Assembly (NCBI RefSeq): GCF_014654935.1
Contig: NZ_BNBF01000001.1
Span: 516,689 to 556,317, forward strand
Direction of reading: 5' to 3'
Length of the DNA: 39,629 nt
Source of the DNA: Streptomyces capoamus
GTDB lineage: Bacteria; Actinomycetota; Actinomycetes; Streptomycetales; Streptomycetaceae
Shown: one piece after another, positions 30,756 through 37,976 of the stretch
How positions within the stretch are numbered: the stretch's first letter is position 1
Layout: every line of letters begins with the position of its first letter
Made by a program: the position numbers and the translations under genes
Notes under the pieces: generated by a model
The model's input: the letters and a program-made list of their open reading frames with translations, nothing else
Database searches by the model: none
Told to the model about the DNA's origin: nothing

Positions 30756-31403
30756 TCACTTCGCGTAGTTGTAGACCGTGGCCCGGGACACTCCGAGCAG
30801 GTCGGCGATGGCCTGTGCGGCGTCGCGCGAGTCGAAGTAGCCGTCGCGCTGCAACTGCCGTACGAGCGCCTTCTTGTCCTCCCGGCCGAGTGAGCGGGGG
30901 GTGGCGCCGCGCTCGGCGGCGCGGGCCTCGACCGTCTGCCGCAGCTCGCGCGCGTGCCGGTCCCGGAGGGTCTCCAAAGGCTGGTCGCGGTGCTCGGTGT
31001 CGGTGGCCACGAGGTTGGACAACGCGAGGGTCACGGGGGACAGGACGGACACGTCGAGGTTGAGACACAGCGCCGCGACGTACTCCCCGGCGGCGTTCTT
31101 GATGCCGATGGACGTGGACTTGGCGGGGCGGCCGTCGGGGAACCGGTTGGGGTAGTTCTGGATGACGCTCGGGTACTGCGGGTCGGCGATGCGCGCCAGG
31201 CCCAACTCGGTGGCCGAATCGCCCACCTGACGGCCCGAGAGGTTGTTCTCGATCGCGCGGATGGCGTGCGCCGGGTCCCGCAGGTCGTGCAGCACCACCT
31301 CGCACAGGCCGGGGAACATGCGGCCCAGTGCCACGGCGATCCTCTCGGCCTCGCGGACGAGGTGCTCGTCCGCGCCGTCCCGGTCCCCGCGGGCGTCGTC
31401 CAC
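30756..31403 (-). CDS. YheO/DauR-type PAS-HTH transcriptional regulator
   Basis: A 215-residue regulator with a YheO-like PAS domain (about 15-130: FPGLCEVVLHDLRDP, AIENNLSGRQVGD, KSTSIGIKNAAGEYVAALCLN) and a C-terminal HTH of the DauR type (about 165-215: REDKKALVRQLQRDGYFDSR, IADLLGVSRATVYNYAK). DauR represses D-arginine catabolism and relatives control other amino-acid pathways, which fits the two PLP enzymes downstream in the same operon. The GTG start has GGAGG five bases upstream. A good promoter and an overlapping palindrome precede it, so autoregulation is likely. Confidence 0.93.
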   Translation of the reverse strand: MDDARGDRDGADEHLVREAERIAVALGRMFPGLCEVVLHDLRDPAHAIRAIENNLSGRQVGDSATELGLARIADPQYPSVIQNYPNRFPDGRPAKSTSIGIKNAAGEYVAALCLNLDVSVLSPVTLALSNLVATDTEHRDQPLETLRDRHARELRQTVEARAAERGATPRSLGREDKKALVRQLQRDGYFDSRDAAQAIADLLGVSRATVYNYAK

Positions 31404-31426
31404 GCCACCCTCCGTCGACTGTCCAT

Positions 31427-31441
31427 CCAGTTCTGGACTGG
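31427..31441 (-). promoter_or_regulatory. Operator palindrome at the PLP operon start site
   Basis: CCAGT and ACTGG are perfect arms around TCTGG. The palindrome lies directly downstream of the -10 element described next and covers the predicted transcription start, the usual position for repression by the operon's own YheO-type regulator. Confidence 0.6.
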
Positions 31442-31442
31442 A

Positions 31443-31471
31443 AGTCTAAGCAGGGGGGTCGGGTGCGTCAA
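31443..31471 (-). promoter_or_regulatory. Housekeeping-type promoter of the PLP operon
   Basis: Read on the minus strand: -35 TTGACG at 31471-31466, 17-base spacer, -10 TAGACT at 31448-31443. This is the clearest consensus promoter in the window. The predicted start is near 31436, about 33 bases before the GTG of the regulator. Confidence 0.75.
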
Positions 31472-31590
31472 CCGACGGCCACCGGGGAAGGCGCCGGTCA
31501 CCGGTCCGGCCCCGGCGCCCGCCGGCCGCCGCCGTCAACTAACGTCGGGACCGCAGTCGTTCGCACGGGGCACGCGCACCGAGCGCGCGC

Positions 31591-31621
31591 ACGAAGCGTG
31601 CACGAAGCGTGCACGAAGCAC
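31591..31621. repeat. 11-bp tandem repeat upstream of the thioesterase
   Basis: ACGAAGCGTGC occurs at 31591 and 31602, followed by a partial third copy from 31613. Each junction creates GTGCAC. The 11-bp period is one helical turn, and the array lies 30-60 bases before the thioesterase start, so it may be a regulator site. Confidence 0.65.
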
Positions 31622-31652
31622 AGGTTCCGACACGTTCCACCAAGGGGGACAC

Positions 31653-32432
31653 ATGGCCGACCGGTCCAGCGCAGAGCACCGCTTGTGGCTGCGCAGCTTC
31701 CACCAGGCGGCGCCGGGAGCGCCGCGGCTGCTGTTCCTGCCGCACGCCGGCGGTTCGGCGAGTTTCTACGTCCCCTTCTCCAAGGCGCTGTCGCCCGCGG
31801 TGGACGTGCTCTCGGTGCAGTACCCGGGCCGCCAGGACCGCCTCGCGGAACCTCCGGCGACCTCCGTGCAGGAACTCGCGCGGGGCGTCCTGCGCGCCCT
31901 GGACGAACGGGACGACACGCCTCTGGCCCTGTTCGGGCACAGCATGGGCGCCATGGTCGGCCACGAACTGGCCCGGCTGCTGCAGGACGCCGGCCGGCCC
32001 CCCGCGGTGTTCTTCGTCTCCGGTCGCCGTGGCCCGTCGGTGGAGCGGGCCGAGGACGTCCACCAGGGCGGCGACGCACGGCTCATCGAGGAGGTCGCCA
32101 AGCTCGACGGCACCCACGAGGCCCTGCTGCAGGACGAGGACATCCTGCGGATGATCCTGCCCGCGCTGCGCGCCGACTACCGTGCGGTGGAGACGTACCG
32201 GCGCACGCCCGGACCGCGGCTGGACTGCCCCCTCGTCGCACTCACGGGCGACGCCGACCCCCGGGTGACCCCGGAGGAGGCCCGCACCTGGTCCGAGGAG
32301 ACCGACGGCCCCTTCGAGCTCCATGTGTACCCGGGAGGCCACTTCTACCTGCGCGAGCAGCAGCAGGCCGTACTGTCCCGGATCGAGTCCACGCTACGGC
32401 GGCTCGGTCCCGGCACGGGGGCCGCGGCCTGA
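31653..32432 (+). CDS. Type II thioesterase
   Basis: A 259-residue alpha/beta hydrolase of the type II thioesterase group that frees wrongly loaded acyl groups from carrier proteins of polyketide or peptide synthases. It shows LLFLPHAGGSASFY, then VQYPGRQDR, the nucleophile Ser97 in LFGHSMGAMVGHELA, the acid Asp in LTGDADPRV and the His in YPGGHFYL. All catalytic parts are intact. No synthase or carrier protein lies within the window, so it is an orphan here and may serve a distant cluster. GGGGGAC lies just before the ATG. Confidence 0.93.
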   Translation: MADRSSAEHRLWLRSFHQAAPGAPRLLFLPHAGGSASFYVPFSKALSPAVDVLSVQYPGRQDRLAEPPATSVQELARGVLRALDERDDTPLALFGHSMGAMVGHELARLLQDAGRPPAVFFVSGRRGPSVERAEDVHQGGDARLIEEVAKLDGTHEALLQDEDILRMILPALRADYRAVETYRRTPGPRLDCPLVALTGDADPRVTPEEARTWSEETDGPFELHVYPGGHFYLREQQQAVLSRIESTLRRLGPGTGAAA

Positions 32433-32462
32433 TCCGCGGACCGGCATGCCGCCGGTCGGCGC

Positions 32463-32490
32463 GGGCGGCACCGGTGGACCGGTGCCGCCC
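32463..32490. terminator. Terminator between thioesterase and cyclophilin
   Basis: GGGCGGCACCGGT and ACCGGTGCCGCCC are exact reverse complements separated by two bases, giving a strong hairpin in the 70-bp gap between two convergent genes. It can act in both directions. Confidence 0.75.
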
Positions 32491-32502
32491 CGGCGGTGTG
32501 CG

Positions 32503-33003
32503 TCAGCCGAGGACCTTGGCGGACTCGATGACCACGGGCTCCGTCGGGACGTCCTGGTGGCCGCCGCGGCTGCCCGTCTTGACCCCCGTGATGGAGTCGA
32601 CGACGTCCTGGCCCTCGGTCACCTTGCCGAACACGGCGTAGCCCCAGCCGGTCGGGGTCTTCGCCGAGTGATTGAGGAAGGCGTTGTCCGAAACATTGAT
32701 GAAGAACTGCGCCGTGGCGGAATGCGGGTCGTTCGTCCGCGCCATCGCCACGGTGTAGTTGTCGTTCTTCAGCCCGTTGTCGGCCTCGTTCTGGATCGGC
32801 GCCTGGGTGGGCTTCTGCTTCATGTCCTGGGTGAAACCGCCGCCCTGGACCATAAAGCCGTTGATGACCCGGTGGAAAATCGTGCCGTCGTAGTGGCCGC
32901 TGCGCACGTACGACAGGAAGTTCTCGGCGGTCTTGGGCGCCTGGGCGTCGTTGAGTTCCAGCACGATCCGGCCGAAATTGGTGTTCAGCTCGACGGTCGA
33001 CAT
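32503..33003 (-). CDS. Cyclophilin-type peptidylprolyl isomerase (PpiB-like)
   Basis: A 166-residue cytoplasmic cyclophilin that speeds cis-trans isomerisation of X-Pro bonds. The motifs [34 protein letters not shown] and [10 protein letters not shown] are close to the E. coli PpiB type rather than the usual longer actinobacterial cyclophilins; a similar proteobacterial-like form has been reported in some Streptomyces. The ATG at 33003 is preceded by AAGGAG at seven bases in an unusually A/T-rich leader (33001-33025). A TTG one codon upstream is in frame but too close to that site. Early horizontal acquisition is possible. Confidence 0.95.
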   Translation of the reverse strand: MSTVELNTNFGRIVLELNDAQAPKTAENFLSYVRSGHYDGTIFHRVINGFMVQGGGFTQDMKQKPTQAPIQNEADNGLKNDNYTVAMARTNDPHSATAQFFINVSDNAFLNHSAKTPTGWGYAVFGKVTEGQDVVDSITGVKTGSRGGHQDVPTEPVVIESAKVLG

Positions 33004-33096
33004 CAAAAATCTCCTTATTCCTGTGGGGCTTGCCCACGCCTAGGCTACGGAACATACGACCACACGGCACACGCACGGTGGCGTCGCGTCCCGCTC

Positions 33097-33110
33097 CGGA
33101 CGGCCGTCCG
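33097..33110. terminator. Palindrome after the NAD kinase gene
   Basis: CGGACGGCCGTCCG is a perfect 14-base palindrome seven bases beyond the NAD kinase stop on the minus strand. It could form a 5-bp stem with a 4-base loop; a weak terminator is possible. Confidence 0.35.
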
Positions 33111-33116
33111 CGTGTG

Positions 33117-34190
33117 TCAGGACAGCGGGGGAGTGTCTCCGGGCGCCGGGGGCAGGGCCAGGTGGGACAGGTCGCCCGGCGGGGGCGTGGTCACCGGCCA
33201 CAGCGGAGGGGCCTCCCCGTCGGCGAGCGCGGCCGGAGCGTCGGTCAGCTGCATGCGCTCGCGCAGCCGGCCGTAGAAGTCCATGGGCCCGAGCCGCACC
33301 GCCTTGAGCCGGCGCGGCGCCGCGTACACCCCGATCCAGTCGCCGGGGCCGAGCACCCCGCGCAGCTGGCCGTCGATGCTGACCGCGGCCCGGCCCGACC
33401 GCTCCAGCACGCGCAGCGCGATGGGCTCGTCCGGTGCGGCCACCACCGAGCGGTTGAACACCATGTGCGGGGCGACCGGCGTGAACACCAGGGCCTGCGC
33501 GCGGGGCGAGACCACCGGACCGCCCGCGGCGAAGCTGTACGCCGTCGAGCCGGTGGGCGTGGCCACCAGCAGGGCGTCGGCCGAGTAGTAGGCCAGGAGC
33601 CGGCCCGCCAGGTAGACGCCGACCGACACCTGCCGGTCCCGGGCCAGTTTCTCCAGGACCACGTCGTTCAGCGCGGTGACGTTCAACGCGACGCCCCAGT
33701 CGCCGCCCGTCTCGCACTCCGTGCGCACCCGGGGCGGCGGCAGCATCGGCCCGCGGCCGTAGCGCAGCAGTGCCTCCATGTGCGCGGGCACCTCGAGCCG
33801 GCACGACGCCCGCAGGGTGAGCAGCATCCGGCGCTCCACGTCGAACCGCTCCTCCCGTACGGCGTCCAGCGCGGCCCGCACCTCCGTGGCGGGCACCTCC
33901 GTCAGGAAGCCGACCCGGCCGAGGTCCACACCCAGCACCAGGGCGTCGTTCTCGGCGGCCAGCCGGGCCCCGCGCAGGAACGTGCCGTCACCGCCCAGGG
34001 TGACGATGAGGTCCGGGTCGTCCGCGCTGTCGACCTCCTCTCGGGCACTGTGCCGGGCGCCCTCCTGCCACACGTCGATGTCCCGGCACCCCACCGCGTG
34101 CTCGGCGCACCACGCGCGCACGGTCCGCGCCGCGGCCAGCGCCTCGGCGCGCCCGCCGTGCACGACCAGGCCGACACGGTTCACCGTCAT
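33117..34190 (-). CDS. NAD kinase
   Basis: A 357-residue enzyme that phosphorylates NAD to NADP with ATP or polyphosphate. The diagnostic GGDGTFLRGARLA motif starts at residue 66, LGVDLGRVGFLTE follows, and the NAD-binding loop ATPTGSTAYSFAAGGPVVSP is complete. About 45 Pro-rich residues trail the domain, longer than usual. Streptomyces normally has a further copy near recN, so this is probably a paralogue. The ATG at 34190 is taken because the Rossmann-like start (VGLVVHGGR) follows directly; no good ribosome site is visible. The frame is open upstream to 34268. Confidence 0.93.
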   Translation of the reverse strand: MTVNRVGLVVHGGRAEALAAARTVRAWCAEHAVGCRDIDVWQEGARHSAREEVDSADDPDLIVTLGGDGTFLRGARLAAENDALVLGVDLGRVGFLTEVPATEVRAALDAVREERFDVERRMLLTLRASCRLEVPAHMEALLRYGRGPMLPPPRVRTECETGGDWGVALNVTALNDVVLEKLARDRQVSVGVYLAGRLLAYYSADALLVATPTGSTAYSFAAGGPVVSPRAQALVFTPVAPHMVFNRSVVAAPDEPIALRVLERSGRAAVSIDGQLRGVLGPGDWIGVYAAPRRLKAVRLGPMDFYGRLRERMQLTDAPAALADGEAPPLWPVTTPPPGDLSHLALPPAPGDTPPLS

Positions 34191-34441
34191 ACCCGCACAC
34201 CCGCCTCCCAGTCGGCTCGTACCGAGCGCCATCCTCGCCGCGGACCGCCCCGGCCCGGCGCGCGCCACGCCGCCGGAGGCCGCCGCGCGGCCGTCCGTGC
34301 CCGTGCGGACCTGATTTCGTCACCGCTGTGTCACAAGGGGCGCACCGGGGAACCCGGGGTCCCGCCGCCCGGTCTGTGCCCGTGAGCGCCGGCGCCCCGC
34401 CGGCCGACCTGACCACAGACCACCGACAACCGGGGGATTCC

Positions 34442-35182
34442 ATGCAGCACCGATACACCAACGGCCTCACCGCGACGGCCCTGGCCGCCGCCGCCGCGAC
34501 CCTGTCGCTGGCGGCCTGCCAGACGGCGAGCGGCGCGCCGGCGCACACCGCGTCGACCCCGAGGGCCGCCGCCGTCACCGTCTCGGGCGCGGTCACCGAG
34601 CGGGCGGCCGAGGCCACCGGCTCCGCCGAAGTCACCGGCTCCGCCGAGGTCACCGGCTCCGCCTCGGCCACCCGTTCCGTGTCCGCCGCGTCCGCCGTGT
34701 CCTTCTCCCCGGTCGCCGCCCGCACCACCTCCAGCACCACGCCGGCCTGTGCGGCGAAGGCGCTCAAGGCGACGGCGTACGAGGCCTCCGTCCGGCCGCG
34801 GGGTACGGGCACCGGGGCGGCGATCGTCCAGTTCAAGAACGTCTCCTCGGCGGCGTGCGTGCTGCGCGGCCACCCCACGGTGGCCGGGGCGGGCAACGGC
34901 TCGCCGCAGCGGACCGTCCCGCTGAAGGTGACCCCCAAGGGCAAGGCGAGCACCGTGCGCCTCGCGCCGGGCGGCAAGGCGTGGCTGAAGCTGACCTTCG
35001 TTCAGGTGCAGGGCGAGGCGGACGGCTACTGCGTCTCCGGCGCGAAGCCCTCCGTGTACCCGACGCTGGTGGTCGGCCTGCCGAGCGCGGGCAAGCACCA
35101 AGTGGCCCTGGACGAAGGCGTGTTCGCCGAGTGCGACGACAAGGTGACCGCCACGGCCGTGTCCGCGGTCAAGCCCGCCTGA
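34442..35182 (+). CDS. DUF4232 lipoprotein
   Basis: A 246-residue exported lipoprotein. The signal peptide ends in a LAAC lipobox, with the lipidated Cys near residue 23. A Ser/Thr/Ala-rich linker with three copies of a TGSAxx hexapeptide follows, then a DUF4232 domain (about 100-240) with the pattern VQFKNVSSAACVLRGHPTV, APGGKAWLKLTF and paired cysteines. Such proteins sit on the outer face of the membrane in many Streptomyces; their function is unknown. A GGGGG stretch lies five bases before the ATG. A strong terminator follows, so it is probably monocistronic. Confidence 0.9.
   Translation: MQHRYTNGLTATALAAAAATLSLAACQTASGAPAHTASTPRAAAVTVSGAVTERAAEATGSAEVTGSAEVTGSASATRSVSAASAVSFSPVAARTTSSTTPACAAKALKATAYEASVRPRGTGTGAAIVQFKNVSSAACVLRGHPTVAGAGNGSPQRTVPLKVTPKGKASTVRLAPGGKAWLKLTFVQVQGEADGYCVSGAKPSVYPTLVVGLPSAGKHQVALDEGVFAECDDKVTATAVSAVKPA
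34613..34666. repeat. 18-bp coding repeat in the DUF4232 linker
   Basis: Three consecutive 18-bp units encode ATGSAE, VTGSAE and VTGSAS in the exported linker. They differ at only a few bases and look like recent in-frame expansion. Confidence 0.85.
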
Positions 35183-35189
35183 CCCCTTT

Positions 35190-35231
35190 CGCGCCGGGGA
35201 CCCGGGCCCGCTCCCGGCCGTCCCCGGCGCG
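35190..35231. terminator. Terminator after the DUF4232 gene
   Basis: CGCGCCGGGGAC (35190-35201) pairs perfectly with GTCCCCGGCGCG (35220-35231); inside the loop CCGGG and CCCGG can extend the structure. It starts eight bases after the stop codon. Confidence 0.75.
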
Positions 35232-35408
35232 GCACGGCACCGGTCCCCGCCCGCGGAGGGCCGGTGTGACCTTCTTCCTTGCGGTGTCCGCCCCGCACCT
35301 GTGAGTCTCCCGTCGAACGATTTTCCGAAGAACTGTTATCGGCACCGCACCCGGCGGTCTCCCGGATAACGGACAGCATCGTTCGGCGTCGAGGACAGGG
35401 AAGTTCTG

Positions 35409-37190
35409 ATGAGGACACAGCACACGGTGGACACGGCGGCACTGGTGACCGCCGCCCGAGCAGGGGACGCGGCGGCCCAGGACGCCCTGGTCAGCGCCTA
35501 TCTCCCGCTGGTGTACAACATCGTGGGCCGCGCCCTGAACGGTTCCGTCGACGTGGACGACGTGGTCCAGGAGACCATGCTGCGGGCGCTGGCCTCGCTC
35601 GGTGACCTGCGCAGCCCGGAGAGCTTCCGCTCCTGGCTCGTGGCCATCGCGATGAACCGGGTCCGGGCCCACTGGCAGGACCGGCAGCTCGTCCCGGACG
35701 CCGTGGACGAGGCCGCCGACGTCGCCGATCCCGGCGCCGACTTCGTGGACCTGACCATCGTCCGCCTCCAGCTGTCCGGCCAGCGCCAGGAGACCGCGCG
35801 CGCCACCCGCTGGCTGGAGCCGGAGGACCGCGAGGTGCTGTCGCTGTGGTGGCTGGAGTGCGCCGGTGAGCTGACCCGGACCGAGGTCGCCGCCGCCCTC
35901 GCGGTGTCGCCGCAGCACACGGCGGTACGGGTGCAGCGCATGAAGGCGCGGCTGGAGGCGGCCCGGGTGGTGGTACGGGCACTCGACACCCGGCCCGCCT
36001 GCGCGGAGCTGCACGGGGTGCTGGCCGCCTGGGACGGTCTGCCCTCCGCCCTGTGGCGCAAGCGAATAGCCAGGCACGCCCGCGAGTGCGCGCGCTGCGG
36101 CGGACTGTGGAGCGGTCTGCTGCCCGCCGAGGGCCTGCTGGCCGGGCTGGCCCTGGTCGCGGTGTCCTCGGCCCTGCTCTCGACGACCCGGTCCGCCGTG
36201 ACCGGGACGACCGCGGCCGGTTCCGCCGCACCGGTGACGGCCCAGGCCCCGGCGGTCCATGCGGCCGCGGGCCCCGGCGGACCGGCCCACACACCCCTCG
36301 GAGCCGACCAGGTCCCCGCAGCCGACCAGGTCCCCGGAGCGGACCAGGTCCCCGGAGCGGACCAGGTCCCCGGAGCCGACCAGGGCGACGGCTCCGGCGA
36401 CCCGGTCGGGCTCCGTGCCTCCCGCCGTCGTACGACCGGCCGCGGTGAGGCGCGGCGACGGCGGCGGGTACGGCGCCGGGCCGTCGGCGGCGCCGTGGTG
36501 GCGGCCTGTGTCGCGGGCGGCGGCCTGTGGTACTTCGGCACCGACTCCGGACGACCGCACACCGGCGGGGCGACCGCCGCGCGGACCGCCGCCGCACCCG
36601 CGGTGGACCTCGCCGAACCCGAACCCAGCGCCGCCGAGACCTCCGCCTCCCCCTCGGCGTCCGCGTCGCCCTCGCCGTCGCGCACGAAGAAGCCGAGCCC
36701 CTCCCAGAGCCCCCGCCCCACGCGCGAACGCAGCACGCCGAAGGCCGCGCCGGCCGCGCCCACGACCCGGCCCGCCTCCCGCGCCCCGCAGGCCCAGCCG
36801 GCGCCCGCCGGCACGGTGGCCCAGGTGGTCGCGCTCGTCAACAAGGAGCGGGCGACCGCCGGGTGCGGCCCCGTCACCGAGGACCCGCAACTGGACAGGG
36901 CCGCCCAGGACCACTCCGACGACATGGCCGCGCGCGACTTCTTCGACCACACCAACCCGGACGGCGCCGGCCCCGGCGAGCGCATCACCGCGGCCGGCTA
37001 CCGCTGGTCCACGTACGGCGAGAACATCGCGAGGGGCCAGCAGACCCCGCAGGCGGTGATGGACTCCTGGATGAACAGCCCGGGCCACCGCGCCAACATC
37101 CTCAACTGCTCGTTCAAGAACATCGGTGTGGGCGTCCACGACGGCCCGGGCGGCCCGTGGTGGACCCAGGACTTCGGCGCCAAGCTATGA
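35409..37190 (+). CDS. ECF sigma factor fused to zinc-finger, membrane segment(s) and CAP/SCP domain
   Basis: One continuous 593-residue frame. Residues about 24-92 are sigma region 2 (YLPLVYNIVGRAL, VDDVVQETMLRAL, FRSWLVAIAMNRVRAHW); about 135-192 is region 4 with its helix-turn-helix (LTRTEVAAALAVSPQHTAV). HARECARC (223-230) resembles an anti-sigma zinc finger. A hydrophobic stretch at 237-257, an ADQVPG repeat region at 299-325, an Arg-rich block at 338-357 and a second hydrophobic helix at 358-377 follow. A Pro/Ser/Thr linker leads to a CAP domain (about 468-593: LVNKERATAGCGPV, YGENIARG, WMNSPGHRANIL, WWTQDFG). AGGGAAG precedes the ATG. A membrane-tethered sigma factor carrying an extracellular domain is inferred. 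Confidence 0.92.
   Translation: MRTQHTVDTAALVTAARAGDAAAQDALVSAYLPLVYNIVGRALNGSVDVDDVVQETMLRALASLGDLRSPESFRSWLVAIAMNRVRAHWQDRQLVPDAVDEAADVADPGADFVDLTIVRLQLSGQRQETARATRWLEPEDREVLSLWWLECAGELTRTEVAAALAVSPQHTAVRVQRMKARLEAARVVVRALDTRPACAELHGVLAAWDGLPSALWRKRIARHARECARCGGLWSGLLPAEGLLAGLALVAVSSALLSTTRSAVTGTTAAGSAAPVTAQAPAVHAAAGPGGPAHTPLGADQVPAADQVPGADQVPGADQVPGADQGDGSGDPVGLRASRRRTTGRGEARRRRRVRRRAVGGAVVAACVAGGGLWYFGTDSGRPHTGGATAARTAAAPAVDLAEPEPSAAETSASPSASASPSPSRTKKPSPSQSPRPTRERSTPKAAPAAPTTRPASRAPQAQPAPAGTVAQVVALVNKERATAGCGPVTEDPQLDRAAQDHSDDMAARDFFDHTNPDGAGPGERITAAGYRWSTYGENIARGQQTPQAVMDSWMNSPGHRANILNCSFKNIGVGVHDGPGGPWWTQDFGAKL
36303..36389. repeat. 18-bp coding repeat in the sigma-CAP linker
   Basis: Units of 18 bp at 36303, 36321, 36339 and 36357 plus a partial fifth at 36375 encode tandem ADQVPG hexapeptides. 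The units at 36339 and 36357 are identical, a sign of recent slippage or unequal exchange. Copy number may vary between strains. Confidence 0.9.
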
Positions 37191-37922
37191 GCCGCGGCCC
37201 GGGGTGTGCCCGAAGGCGCGGCGGAAGACGTCGATGAACGCGCTGGCCGAGGACCAGCCGCAGCGGTGCGCCACCGTGGTCACCGGCGTCTCCTCGGCCA
37301 GCAGCACCAGCGCGTGGTGCAGCCGCAGTTGGGTGCGCCACTGCGGGAACGTCATCCCGAGGTCCCGGCGGAACAGCCGGGACAGGGTACGGTCGCTCGC
37401 CCCGACCTCCCGGCCCAGCTCCGCCAGCGTGCGCCCGTCGGCGGGATCGGCGCGCAGGATGTCGCACAGCGCCCGCAGCACCGGCGAGTGGGGCGCCGGC
37501 AGGTGCAGCGGCTGCTGCGGCGAGGCGCGCAGCTGGTCCAGCAACACCGCGCGCAGCCGCGCCCGTTCGGGACTGCCGTCCTGCGGGCCGCGGGTGTGGG
37601 CGACGACGAGTTCGCGCAGCAGCGGGCTCACGGCCAGCACGGTCGGTGTGTCCAGGCCCAGCGGGTTCTCGTCCGCCGGCAGTCCCACCAGGTGCAGTTC
37701 GAGCGCACCGTGCGCGCGGTGGGCGTGCACGGTGCCGGCCGGCACCCACAGGGCGCGGGTGGCCGGGGCGACCCAGGAACCCGCGTCGGTGGTCACGGCC
37801 AGCACGCCCCGGCCCGCGTAGACGATCTGGTGGCCGTCGTGCCGGTGGGCGGCTATCGCCGCGCCGGGCGCGAGCCGCCGGGTGTGGGTGGGGGCCACCG
37901 GGTCGTGGCGGATCTCCGTCAT
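37185..37922 (-). CDS. AraC-family regulator with cupin sensor
   Basis: A 245-residue regulator. The N-terminal half is a cupin-type sensor (APGAAIAAHRHDGHQIVYAG, ALWVPAGTVHAHRAHG) and the last 100 residues form the AraC double helix-turn-helix (LAELGREVGASDRTLSRLFR, VTTVAHRCGWSSASAFIDVF). The end overlaps the sigma-CAP gene by six bases, tail to tail. The start lies 54 bases from the divergent MFS exporter start, so it most likely controls that exporter. The ribosome site before the ATG is weak. The inducer is unknown. Confidence 0.94.
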   Translation of the reverse strand: MTEIRHDPVAPTHTRRLAPGAAIAAHRHDGHQIVYAGRGVLAVTTDAGSWVAPATRALWVPAGTVHAHRAHGALELHLVGLPADENPLGLDTPTVLAVSPLLRELVVAHTRGPQDGSPERARLRAVLLDQLRASPQQPLHLPAPHSPVLRALCDILRADPADGRTLAELGREVGASDRTLSRLFRRDLGMTFPQWRTQLRLHHALVLLAEETPVTTVAHRCGWSSASAFIDVFRRAFGHTPGRGS

Positions 37923-37976
37923 CACCTGGCAGATTATCGAAAGCGCGACAACCTGCCCGGCCCGGAGCATGACCGG

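Noticed and set aside
33117-34190. Diacylglycerol-kinase-like lipid kinase instead of NAD kinase
   Set aside because: The GGDGTF motif is shared, but the ATPTGSTAYSFAAGG loop is specific for NAD kinases.
34328-34441. Longer N-terminus for the DUF4232 protein
   Set aside because: It would place the lipoprotein signal peptide internally; the ATG at 34442 starts it properly.
36303-36389. Short regular repeats considered as a CRISPR-like array
   Set aside because: The 18-bp units are contiguous, without spacers, and encode in-frame hexapeptides.
35169-37139. 656-codon minus-strand frame opposite the sigma-CAP gene
   Set aside because: No recognisable motif and poor codon pattern; a shadow of the plus-strand gene.
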